Below, in pieces: positions 1-6,087 of a DNA stretch of 6,709 nucleotides. A model generated the notes under the pieces. The model was not told the DNA's origin. It did not search any database and saw nothing but the letters and a program-made list of their open reading frames with translations. The stretch lies in contig JASBSH010000128.1 in assembly GCA_030149025.1 (NCBI GenBank), positions 1 through 6,709 of the forward strand. Direction: 5' to 3'. The stretch is from Actinomycetales bacterium (GTDB lineage Bacteria > Actinomycetota > Actinomycetes > Actinomycetales > BWSM-131). Within the stretch, counting starts at the first letter, position 1. Each line of letters opens with the position of its first letter. Made by a program: the position numbers and the translations under genes.

Positions 1-47
1 TCGGCCAGCGCTGTGGCCAGCCGCTCCTCCACCGCGGACTCGAACAT
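1..47 (-). CDS. 5' end of an SOS-regulated gene, possibly a DUF222/13E12-type HNH endonuclease (partial)
   Basis: Only the first 15 codons are inside the window. They read MFESAVEERLATALA, and the gene runs off the left edge. The ATG sits inside a perfect LexA box and lies 7 bases after a TATAGT -10 element, so the transcript would be leaderless. There is no Shine-Dalgarno sequence. From family knowledge, actinobacterial 13E12-repeat/DUF222 proteins with a C-terminal HNH nuclease domain are known SOS genes, and some begin with Met-Phe because ATGTTCG is itself half of the SOS box. That is the only basis for the product guess, since the 15 visible residues carry no diagnostic motif. The start and direction are much better supported than the function. 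Any other DNA-damage gene remains possible. Confidence 0.5.
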   Translation of the reverse strand, partial: MFESAVEERLATALA

Positions 48-55
48 ACGTTCGA
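40..55. promoter_or_regulatory. LexA-binding SOS box
   Basis: The 16 bases TCGAACATACGTTCGA match the actinobacterial/mycobacterial SOS consensus TCGAAC-N4-GTTCGA at all 12 fixed positions. The box touches the -10 element of the leftward promoter and covers its predicted start site and the ATG of the partial gene. A bound LexA dimer would therefore block that promoter directly. It is about 70 bases from the predicted aroA -10 element, so control of aroA is less likely. Confidence 0.85.
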
Positions 56-83
56 CTATATCCAAGAAGGTCGACGACCGCAA
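55..83 (-). promoter_or_regulatory. Sigma-70-type promoter of the leftward SOS gene
   Basis: On the minus strand, a -35-like TTGCGG (78-83) is separated by exactly 17 bases from a -10 TATAGT (55-60, five of six matches to TATAAT). The predicted transcription start falls at or next to the A of the ATG at 47. The SOS box (40-55) directly abuts the -10, which is a standard arrangement for LexA repression. Confidence 0.7.
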
Positions 84-123
84 GTGTCTATCACCAAGGC
101 GCCGGACTGTCCGCTCCGCTGGC

Positions 124-129
124 TAGAGT
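124..129 (+). promoter_or_regulatory. Probable -10 element of aroA (leaderless start)
   Basis: TAGAGT fits the TANNNT actinobacterial -10 pattern and ends 7 bases before the aroA ATG. No Shine-Dalgarno sequence lies between it and the ATG. I see no convincing -35 element 16-19 bases upstream. A six-base match alone is weak evidence. The support comes from the spacing, which recurs at other genes in this window. Confidence 0.45.
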
Positions 130-136
130 CCTGGCC

Positions 137-1456
137 ATGACCTCACCTGGTTGGCCAGCCCCGTTGGCCGCCTCGCCACTCCGGGCGCAGGTCAACCTGC
201 CCGGTTCCAAGTCCCTGACCAACCGCTACCTCGTCCTTGCCGCCCTCGCCTCTCAGCCCTCGCGGCTGCGCTCTCCCCTGCGGTCACGCGACACCCTTCT
301 CATGGCCGACGCGCTCCGGTCCCTCGGCGTGGGCATCGAGAACATCCCCACCCCTGAGGGCATCGACGACTGGCACGTCAGTCCGGGAGCGCTGACCGGT
401 GGCACCCCGATCTACTGCGGTCTGGCCAGCACCGTGATGCGCTTCCTGCCGCCGGTGGCGGCTCTGGCCGCCGGCAGCGTCCGCTTCGACGGCGACGACC
501 GGGCACGCGAGCGGCCCATGCGCCCGATGCTCCAAGCCCTGCGCGACCTGGGTGTCGACATCGACGACGAGGGGCGCGGGACCATGCCTTTCACCGTCAA
601 CGGGCGTGGCGCCGTCCGGGGTGGAGAAGCCGTCCTGGACGCCTCGGCCTCCAGCCAGTTCGTCTCGGGCCTCCTGCTCGCCGGCGCCCGCTTCGAGAAC
701 GGCGTGACCGTCGTCCACCGCGGTGATCGTCTTCCGAGCCAGCCGCACGTCAGCATGACGGTGGAAACCCTGCGGGACTGCGGTGTCGTCGTCGACGACA
801 CCGAACCGGACCGGTGGCGCGTCGAGCCGGGCGAGATCACCGGCCTGGACGTCCAGGTCGAGCCGGACCTGTCCAACGCCGCTCCGTTCATCGCTGCCGC
901 GGCGGTCACGGGTGGGGAGGTCACCATCCCCGGTTGGCCCCAGTGGACCACCCAGGCGGGCGACGCCATGCGGAACCTCCTGGACCGGATGGGCGCCGAG
1001 ATCAACCTCGACCGCTCCGGGCTGACCGTGCGCGGGTCCGGCGAGCTCTACGGCATCGACGCCGATCTGCACGAGGCCGGCGAGCTCACCCCCGTGATGG
1101 CCGCCCTCGCAGCGCTCGCGGAGTCGCCCTCCCGGCTACGAGGAGTGGCCCACCTGCGTGGTCACGAGACCGACCGGATCGCCGCCCTGCGCACCGAGAT
1201 CAACGCCCTCGGCGGCGAGGTCACCGAGACGGAGGACGGTCTGGTGATCAAACCGAAACCGTTGCGCGGCGGGCTGTTCCACACCTACCACGACCACCGT
1301 CTCGCCCAGGCCGGCGCGATCATCGGCCTGCGCGTCCCCGGCATCCTGATCGAGAACGTGGAGACCACCGCCAAGACCCTGCCCGGCTTCACGACGCTGT
1401 GGCGGCAGATGTTGGCCAGCACGGGCGCAGAGCTGCAGCAGGGCCGAACCGGGTGA
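137..1456 (+). CDS. aroA: 3-phosphoshikimate 1-carboxyvinyltransferase (EPSP synthase)
   Basis: This cytosolic enzyme joins shikimate-3-phosphate and phosphoenolpyruvate to give EPSP, the sixth step of the shikimate pathway. The protein has 439 residues, normal for the family. Visible signatures are LPGSKSLTNR (residues 21-30, with K25, S26 and R30 binding substrate), SSQ at 172-174, the HETDR block at 343-347 (E344 and R347), DHR at 386-388, and K413 near the end. The actinobacterial form has RGHETDR where E. coli has VKETDR. One oddity is residue 98: the usual AGT of the PEP/glyphosate loop reads AST (GLASTVMR, 95-102). The ATG gives the expected short N-terminus before the first strand, and a TAGAGT box 7 bases upstream suggests leaderless translation. 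rsgA follows after 4 bases, so the two genes are probably co-transcribed, a pairing common in actinobacteria. Confidence 0.97.
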   Translation: MTSPGWPAPLAASPLRAQVNLPGSKSLTNRYLVLAALASQPSRLRSPLRSRDTLLMADALRSLGVGIENIPTPEGIDDWHVSPGALTGGTPIYCGLASTVMRFLPPVAALAAGSVRFDGDDRARERPMRPMLQALRDLGVDIDDEGRGTMPFTVNGRGAVRGGEAVLDASASSQFVSGLLLAGARFENGVTVVHRGDRLPSQPHVSMTVETLRDCGVVVDDTEPDRWRVEPGEITGLDVQVEPDLSNAAPFIAAAAVTGGEVTIPGWPQWTTQAGDAMRNLLDRMGAEINLDRSGLTVRGSGELYGIDADLHEAGELTPVMAALAALAESPSRLRGVAHLRGHETDRIAALRTEINALGGEVTETEDGLVIKPKPLRGGLFHTYHDHRLAQAGAIIGLRVPGILIENVETTAKTLPGFTTLWRQMLASTGAELQQGRTG

Positions 1457-1460
1457 GCTC

Positions 1461-2516
1461 GTGACCCCGGCCCGCCGCCGGCGCTACGACGAGACCGACG
1501 TCCGCATCAGGCCGAATCCGCGGGGGTCCAGGCCGCGGACGAAGGACCGGCCCCAACACGCCGACGCGGTCCTGGGCCGGGTCCTGACCGTCGATCGCGG
1601 CCGGTACACCGTGCTCGTCGGCGAGGACACACCGGACGAGCGGACCGTCCTCGCCATGCAGGCGCGAGAGCTCGGGCGTGCCGGCATCGTCGTCGGCGAC
1701 CGTGTCGCACTGGTCGGGGACACATCGGGGACGGCGGACACGCTGGCTCGGGTGGTACGGCGCGAGCCGCGTACGAGCGTCCTTCGCCGGACCGCTGACG
1801 ACACCGACCCGGTCGAGCGCGTGCTCGTCGCCAACGTGGACCAGCTGGTGATCGTGACGGCGCTGGCGGACCCGGAGCCGCGGCGCCGCATGGTGGACCG
1901 ATGCCTCGTCGCCGCGTTCGACGCGGGGCTGGACCCGCTGCTCTGCCTCACCAAGGCGGACCTGGCCGACCCGGCCGGGTTCCTCGCCGGATACGCCGAC
2001 TTGGACGTGCCCACCGTGGTCACCCGCCGGCCCGCAGGGGCGTCCGGCGACGGCGCCGCCCCGATCGGGGTCGAGCACCTGCGCCGGGAGCTGACGGGGC
2101 GGACCAGCGTGCTCGTGGGCCATTCCGGGGTTGGCAAGTCGACCCTCGTGAACGCGCTCATCCCCGGTGCGCAGCGTGCGACCGGTGCCGTGAACGAGGT
2201 CACCGGACGAGGCCGCCACACCTCCTCCTCCGCCGTCGCCCTCCGGCTCCGGGACGCGGACGGCGCGCCCTCCGGCTGGGTGATCGACACACCGGGGGTG
2301 CGGTCGTTCGGGCTCGCCCACGTCGACCCGCAACACCTGCTGCAGGCGTTCCCCGACCTGCTGCCCGGCAGCGCCGACTGCCCGCGGGGCTGCTCCCACG
2401 ACGAGCCGGAGTGCGGTCTGGACGAGTTCGTGGCATCAGGGGCCGCCGGCCCCGCCGGCCCGCACCGGCTGGAGTCGCTCCGACGGTTGCTGCGCAGTCG
2501 CACGGAACCGTCCTGA
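1461..2516 (+). CDS. rsgA: Ribosome small-subunit biogenesis GTPase RsgA
   Basis: RsgA is a circularly permuted GTPase that binds the immature 30S subunit and checks late assembly. The protein has 351 residues. A basic N-terminus (1-33) and an OB-fold (about 36-105) precede the permuted G domain. The G4 motif TKAD (164-167) comes first, then the P-loop GHSGVGKST (220-228), the conserved GRGRHTSSS switch region (249-257) and the G3 motif DTPG (276-279). A zinc-knuckle C-x3-C-x-H-x4-C follows (C307, C311, H313, C318), then a helical tail. The GTG start lies 4 bases after the aroA stop. GGGTGAGCTC just before it offers a weak Shine-Dalgarno match that overlaps the aroA stop, so translational coupling is likely. 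All nucleotide-binding and zinc residues are present and the gene looks functional. Confidence 0.96.
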   Translation: MTPARRRRYDETDVRIRPNPRGSRPRTKDRPQHADAVLGRVLTVDRGRYTVLVGEDTPDERTVLAMQARELGRAGIVVGDRVALVGDTSGTADTLARVVRREPRTSVLRRTADDTDPVERVLVANVDQLVIVTALADPEPRRRMVDRCLVAAFDAGLDPLLCLTKADLADPAGFLAGYADLDVPTVVTRRPAGASGDGAAPIGVEHLRRELTGRTSVLVGHSGVGKSTLVNALIPGAQRATGAVNEVTGRGRHTSSSAVALRLRDADGAPSGWVIDTPGVRSFGLAHVDPQHLLQAFPDLLPGSADCPRGCSHDEPECGLDEFVASGAAGPAGPHRLESLRRLLRSRTEPS

Positions 2517-2543
2517 CCACCCGGCAGTCCGGCCACGCCCTTG

Positions 2544-2575
2544 CCGTCGACCCGTCGAGCCGTCGACCCGTCGAG
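2544..2575. repeat. Four tandem copies of an 8-bp unit, CCGTCGA(C/G)
   Basis: Four adjacent 8-mers occupy 2544-2551, 2552-2559, 2560-2567 and 2568-2575, alternating CCGTCGAC and CCGTCGAG. This is the same as a perfect two-fold repeat of a 16-mer. They lie between the rsgA stop and hisN, just before a TAGGCT hexamer (2578-2583) that could serve as a -10 element. The array could be an operator for a factor that binds in register, or a slippage-prone simple repeat. Function is not known. Confidence 0.8.
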
Positions 2576-2624
2576 GGTAGGCTCCGCCGTCCCGCGCCTC
2601 CCCCGCCGCTGCGGCCCCACCGGG

Positions 2625-2630
2625 TACCGT
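2625..2630 (+). promoter_or_regulatory. Possible -10 element of hisN
   Basis: TACCGT (TANNNT pattern) ends exactly 7 bases before the GTG at 2638, the same spacing as at aroA and at the two genes at the window edges. No -35 is evident. An alternative is TAGGCT at 2578-2583, which would give a leader of about 50 bases. Read-through from aroA-rsgA is also possible. Confidence 0.35.
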
Positions 2631-2637
2631 GCGCCAC

Positions 2638-3486
2638 GTGACCACCGAAGCCCTGCGCCGCACCGCCGCCTACGACGACGACCTGCGGCTGGCGCACGTC
2701 ATCTGCGACCAGGTGGACGGCGTCACGATGTCCCGCTTCAAGGCGCAGGACCTGACCGTGGAGACGAAGCCGGACCTCTCCCCCGTCAGCGACGCCGACC
2801 GCAGTGCGGAGGAGCTCGTACGGGCGCAGCTACGCCGCACCAGGCCGCGTGACGCCGTCCACGGCGAGGAGATGGACCCGACCGGGCACGGGCCGCGGCA
2901 GTGGGTCGTCGACCCGATCGACGGCACCAAGAACTTCGTGAGGGGCGTCCCTGTGTGGGCCACGCTCATCGCCCTGATCGACCACGGCGCGCCGGTACTG
3001 GGTGTGGTCTCGGCACCCGCCCTGGGCAGGCGCTGGTGGGCGGCGAACGGCTCGGGCGCCTGGACCGGTCGGTCCCTGTCCTCCGCCAGCCGCATCCACG
3101 TCTCCTCGGTGTCAGCGCTGGAGGACGCGTCCCTGTCGTTCTCCAGCCTGTCCGGCTGGGAGAAGCAGGGCCGGCTGGAGAACCTCATCGGCCTGACGCG
3201 AAGCGTCTGGCGCACCCGTGCCTACGGCGACTTCTGGTCCCACGTGCTCGTCGCCGAGGGCGCCGTGGACATCGCCTGCGAGCCGGTGCTGGCCTTGCAC
3301 GACATGGCCGCGCTGGTGCCGATCGTCACCGAGGCGGGCGGCAGGTTCACTTCACTGGACGGCGAGGACGGCCCGTTCGGCGGCAACGCGGTCACCACCA
3401 ACGGCCTCCTCCACAAGGCGGTCCTGGACCAGCTCAACGCGGACCTCGACACCCGCAGCACCGACGGGGCCAGCAGCAACGCGTAG
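2638..3486 (+). CDS. hisN: Histidinol-phosphatase, inositol-monophosphatase fold
   Basis: The likely role is removal of phosphate from histidinol phosphate in histidine biosynthesis, in the cytosol and with Mg2+. The actinobacterial HisN belongs to the inositol monophosphatase superfamily. From the GTG at 2638 the protein has 282 residues. Metal-binding signatures are GEE (76-78), DPIDGTKNF (92-100) and HDMAALVPIVTEAGG (221-235, with D222 the third metal ligand). The segment VSAPALGRRWWAANGSGAW (124-142) is typical of HisN rather than general inositol phosphatases. A GTG at 2629 would add three residues, but 2638 is preferred because TACCGT lies 7 bases before it. Neither start has a Shine-Dalgarno sequence. 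His221 replaces the aromatic residue usual before the Asp. The last residues are encoded opposite the remains of a membrane-protein gene, so the C-terminus may not be ancestral. Another monophosphatase substrate cannot be excluded. Confidence 0.88.
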   Translation: MTTEALRRTAAYDDDLRLAHVICDQVDGVTMSRFKAQDLTVETKPDLSPVSDADRSAEELVRAQLRRTRPRDAVHGEEMDPTGHGPRQWVVDPIDGTKNFVRGVPVWATLIALIDHGAPVLGVVSAPALGRRWWAANGSGAWTGRSLSSASRIHVSSVSALEDASLSFSSLSGWEKQGRLENLIGLTRSVWRTRAYGDFWSHVLVAEGAVDIACEPVLALHDMAALVPIVTEAGGRFTSLDGEDGPFGGNAVTTNGLLHKAVLDQLNADLDTRSTDGASSNA

Positions 3487-3753
3487 AGGTCGAACCAGCC
3501 GTAGCCGCCCGCTGCCCCGGACGGCGGGTTGCCCCTGCTGATCACGCCCAGGACCGGGACCCGGCGGCACGTAGACCGGCACGTTCTCCAACCGGTAGGT
3601 GTACGCCTCCAGCAGCGGGGAGAACGTGTACTCCACCACCGTCGCGAGCACCACGACGACGCCGGTCTGGGCACGGACGAGCGGCGTCTCGCGCGCGAGC
3701 GCGGTGATCAGGACGGCCCAGGTGAGCAGCCCGAGTACCACCTGCTCGAGCAT
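3465..3753 (-). pseudogene. Remnant of a multi-span membrane protein gene with an internal deletion and frameshift
   Basis: Two protein-like stretches lie head to tail in different minus-strand frames. From the ATG at 3753, about 65 codons read as a membrane-protein N-terminus: a hydrophobic helix (VVLGLLTWAVLITALA), then VVVVLATVVEYTFSPLLEAYTY and RLENVPVYVPPG. The frame then turns into Arg/Gly-rich nonsense. Near 3535-3565 another frame takes over and reads GNPPSGAAGGYGWFDLYALLLAP, a plausible C-terminal end, which finishes opposite the 3' end of hisN. From memory, actinobacteria have a conserved membrane protein of about 250-280 residues with VPPGHG near the N-terminal third and a GNPPSG..GGYGWFD segment near the C-terminus. 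If so, roughly 150 or more residues are missing here. The family name and function are not known to me. A sequencing error cannot explain the missing middle. Confidence 0.55.
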
Positions 3754-3890
3754 CGGGCCCGGACCGGTCCAGCACCAGCACGACCCCGATCCAGGTCATG
3801 ACAGCCGGCGCCGAGAGCGAGGTCCGGGACGGTCGGGCGGGTGGTCACCGGCCCGATGATGCCGGACGCCGGCAGCGCACGACGCGCAGG

Positions 3891-5354
3891 TCAGCGCCGG
3901 CGGCCGCGGTCGGCGGCGGTCTGCCGTCGGCCCTTTGACGACCGGTTCGGGCCCCCACGCCCCGCCGGGCGCGTCGATCGGTCCGGCCGCTGCAGCGGGC
4001 GGATCACGACCGGCGTACCCGACGTCGCGATCTCCCGGACGGCGTCGTGGCCGGGGTGGACGACGGTGACGTCCGCCACGACCCTCGCCTCCCGGTGCAA
4101 ACGGCTCATCCCCCGCGCCTGCTCGGGCTGGACCAGCGCGACCACGGTCCCGGAGGTTCCGGCCCTGGCGGTGCGACCCGACCGGTTCAGGTAGTCCTTG
4201 TGGTCGTTCGGCGGGTCGAAGTGAACAACGAGGTCGACGTCGTCCACGTGGATCCCACGGGCAGCCACATCGGTGGCGACGAGGACGCGCGGCCGGCCGG
4301 AGGTGAAAGCGTCCAGTGCCCGCTGCCGGGCGTTCTGGCCGAGGTTGCCGTGGATGGTCGCGGCCTCGACGCCTTGGCGCTCAAGCTGTTTCGCGAGCCG
4401 GTCCGCCCCGTGCTTCGTCCGCACGAAGAAGAGGGTGCGGCCCGGCCGTGCGGCCACCTCCGCCGCCACTGCCACCTTGTGCTCGGACTGCACCGTGAAG
4501 ACCTTGTGGTCCATCGACTCCACGGGTGAGGCGGCCGGGGCCACGGCGTGGACGGACGGGTCGGTGAGATACCGGGCGACGAGGCGGTCGACGCCGCGGT
4601 CGAGGGTCGCGGAGAACAGCATCCGCTGACCACCGTCAGGCGTGGCGTCCATGATGCGGGTGACGGCCGGGAGGAAGCCGAGGTCCGCCATGTAGTCCGC
4701 CTCGTCCAGGACGGTGATGCGGACCTGCTCGAGGGTGACGGCGCGCCTGTTCATGAGGTCGATCAGGCGACCTGGCGTGGCGACCACCATGTCGACGCCC
4801 CGCTGGAGATCGGAGATCTGCCGGTTGATCGGGGCGCCGCCGAAGACCGTGGCGATGCGGACCCCGACCGGTCCTCCCAGCACGGTCAGCGCATCCGCCA
4901 CCTGCTTGGCGAGCTCGCGGGTCGGCACGAGGACGAGCCCCCTGGGGGTTCCCGAAGCCCGCTTGCCGCCCGACAGCCGGGCCAGCATCGGCAGGCCGAA
5001 CCCCAGGGTTTTGCCGGAGCCGGTCTGCGCTCGCCCGAGGATGTCGCGTCCGGCGAGGGCGTCGGGCAGGGTGCGTGCCTGGATGGCGAAGGGCTTTTTC
5101 ATGCCCTGTGCCGCCAGCGCCTCGACAAGTGGCGTCGGCAGCCCCGTCTCGGCGAACGAAGCGATGTCGGGGGCGGGGGCGTTCTGGGCGTCGTCCAGCA
5201 GCCGGTCCAGCTCGGTCTTCACCGTCGGCTCGGGGGCGGGCCCGCGGCGGGGTGCACCGGCGGTGCCGTTGCCTCTGCTGTGCTGGGGGCGGCGGCGACG
5301 CCGCTCGCTCGTGCGGTTCGGGGTGCGGTCAGTGGTGCGGGATGAGTCGGACAT
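3891..5354 (-). CDS. DEAD-box ATP-dependent RNA helicase
   Basis: This enzyme unwinds short RNA duplexes using ATP, with roles expected in ribosome assembly, mRNA decay or cold adaptation. The protein has 487 residues. The motifs run in order: Q motif (F67 to Q92), I AQTGSGKT (109-116, K115), Ia PTRELA (144-149), GG (172-173), Ib TPGR (193-196), II DEAD (217-220), III SAT (248-250), IV LFFVRTK (308-314), V ATDVAARG (360-367), VI NRSGRTAR (390-397). Motif VI begins with Asn where His is usual. The N-terminus (1-45) and the tail (about 455-487) are Arg-rich and disordered-looking, suiting RNA binding. The start at 5354 (MSDSSR) is preferred over an in-frame ATG at 5423. The extra 23 residues look like non-coding sequence, and CGGAG lies upstream, though 13 bases away. 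The gene resembles RhlE-like helicases, but I would not assign a symbol. Confidence 0.94.
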   Translation of the reverse strand: MSDSSRTTDRTPNRTSERRRRRPQHSRGNGTAGAPRRGPAPEPTVKTELDRLLDDAQNAPAPDIASFAETGLPTPLVEALAAQGMKKPFAIQARTLPDALAGRDILGRAQTGSGKTLGFGLPMLARLSGGKRASGTPRGLVLVPTRELAKQVADALTVLGGPVGVRIATVFGGAPINRQISDLQRGVDMVVATPGRLIDLMNRRAVTLEQVRITVLDEADYMADLGFLPAVTRIMDATPDGGQRMLFSATLDRGVDRLVARYLTDPSVHAVAPAASPVESMDHKVFTVQSEHKVAVAAEVAARPGRTLFFVRTKHGADRLAKQLERQGVEAATIHGNLGQNARQRALDAFTSGRPRVLVATDVAARGIHVDDVDLVVHFDPPNDHKDYLNRSGRTARAGTSGTVVALVQPEQARGMSRLHREARVVADVTVVHPGHDAVREIATSGTPVVIRPLQRPDRSTRPAGRGGPNRSSKGRRQTAADRGRRR

Positions 5355-5530
5355 GCGTAAGCAACGGCTCCGTAGCGGAATCGACGGCCGCGTACGTGCC
5401 GGTGGGGCCTTACGTCCCAGCACCGTGGCACCCGTCCGACCTGCGGGCCGGATGGGGATGACGAGGGCGACCTCGCGGGCCAGCTCGCCCGCAGGAGTGG
5501 GCCGGCAGATCGCCGGCCACGTCCATTCTA
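5355..5530 (-). promoter_or_regulatory. Putative promoter and long structured leader of the helicase gene
   Basis: On the minus strand TAGAAT (5525-5530, five of six matches to TATAAT) is the best -10-like hexamer upstream of the helicase. No good -35 precedes it. A start about 7 bases on would give a leader of roughly 160 bases. Within that leader are two small hairpins: GGCCGGC-AGATC-GCCGGCC (5500-5518, 7-bp stem) and GCGGGC-CAGCTC-GCCCGC (5475-5492, 6-bp stem). I see no protein gene in the 252 bases between 5355 and 5606. In such GC-rich DNA short hairpins arise by chance, so confidence is limited. Confidence 0.35.
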
Positions 5531-5564
5531 CGGGTCGACCGACGTGCCGGTGACCACTCCTGCT

Positions 5565-5588
5565 GGCGCCTTGCTCACATCCGGCGCC
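5565..5588. terminator. Weak candidate terminator after the DUF2795 gene
   Basis: GGCGCC at 5565-5570 and 5583-5588 can pair across a 12-base loop. The second copy lies within the palindrome CCGGCGCCGG (5581-5590). It sits about 20 bases past the stop codon of the minus-strand DUF2795 gene. There is no U-tract and the stem is only 6 bp, so this is no more than a candidate. Confidence 0.2.
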
Positions 5589-5606
5589 GGTTACATGCGG
5601 TGCTGT

Positions 5607-6020
5607 CTAGGCGCGGTGCTCCTCCGTGCCCATCCCCAGGGCCCGGGCGACGTCCTGCACGTTCTGGAACTGCCGGTCAGCCGGCAGCGACTCCAGGGCC
5701 CCGATCACGGCATCGGTCGCCTGGTTCTCCCGCGCGGTCTGCACCAGCGAGTCGCGGTCGCCGGGGAAGGCGTGGATGCCGAGGTAGCGCGCCACCTCCG
5801 AGCGGGCCTCGACGTCCTCCGGCGTCATGCCGGGAGGGGCGCTGCGCAGGTCGTCCGGGACGATCATGCGGTCACCGGTCGGCTGGTCCTCGCCCGCCGG
5901 TTCCGGCTCCCGCCACTCCTCGGCCCGGGTGCTGCGCCCCGCACGCACCTCACCCTGCGTCTCGTGCTTGAGGCGCTCGTCCTGGCCCTGCCCGCGAGAA
6001 CCGCCCGACTGCCGACTCAT
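5607..6020 (-). CDS. DUF2795-domain protein
   Basis: This is a 137-residue soluble protein. The N-terminal half is polar and charged, with the segment DERLKHETQGEVRAGRSTRAEEW (14-36) that I recognise as typical of actinobacterial members. A short linker ends in PPGMTPEDVEARSEVARYLG (62-81). The C-terminal part (about 72-130) is the DUF2795 fold, ending in LPADRQFQNVQDVARALG (112-129). No biochemical function is established for the domain; small helical DUF2795 proteins are common in actinobacteria. The start at 6020 is decided by AGGAGG 5 bases upstream. A longer frame from 6071 would add 17 residues without such a site. A SigB-type promoter pattern lies about 70-90 bases upstream, suggesting stress induction. 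It is divergent from the DUF6131 gene. Confidence 0.88.
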   Translation of the reverse strand: MSRQSGGSRGQGQDERLKHETQGEVRAGRSTRAEEWREPEPAGEDQPTGDRMIVPDDLRSAPPGMTPEDVEARSEVARYLGIHAFPGDRDSLVQTARENQATDAVIGALESLPADRQFQNVQDVARALGMGTEEHRA

Positions 6021-6025
6021 CCCGT

Positions 6026-6031
6026 CCTCCT
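6026..6031 (-). promoter_or_regulatory. Shine-Dalgarno site of the DUF2795 gene
   Basis: A perfect AGGAGG on the minus strand lies 5 bases before the ATG at 6020. It fixes that start over the in-frame ATG at 6071. It also contrasts with the genes in this window that have no such site. Confidence 0.85.
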
Positions 6032-6087
6032 GTTCGCCGCCGATCACCTGCGCGGCATCCGTCGTTGGCATCAGTGACGAGCACGCC

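Noticed and set aside
284..1072. Long open frames on the minus strand opposite aroA
   Set aside because: They are antisense to a well-supported enzyme, show Arg/Gly/Val-rich composition and have no recognisable motif. Long spurious frames are expected at this GC content.
1389..2620. Two minus-strand frames of 336 and 378 codons opposite rsgA
   Set aside because: Composition is that of reverse-strand shadows (Arg, Ser, Pro, Gly). RsgA on the plus strand has every catalytic motif.
3542..3799. A frame starting at 3799 (MTWIGVVLVLDRSGP) as a separate protein
   Set aside because: After about 20 residues it becomes Arg/Ala/Gly-rich nonsense opposite and out of frame with the membrane-like sequence. 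It has no ribosome-binding site. It could be debris of the same decayed region.
5091..5099. Run of T residues as a terminator tail
   Set aside because: It lies inside the helicase coding sequence, in codons for Lys residues of the Q-motif region, with no adjoining stem.
5354..5423. Longer helicase start at 5423
   Set aside because: The 23 added residues are Arg/Pro-rich with no family likeness, and the region fits a leader better.
4548..5553. Plus-strand frames opposite the helicase
   Set aside because: No family resemblance, and the helicase frame on the other strand is complete and full of conserved motifs.
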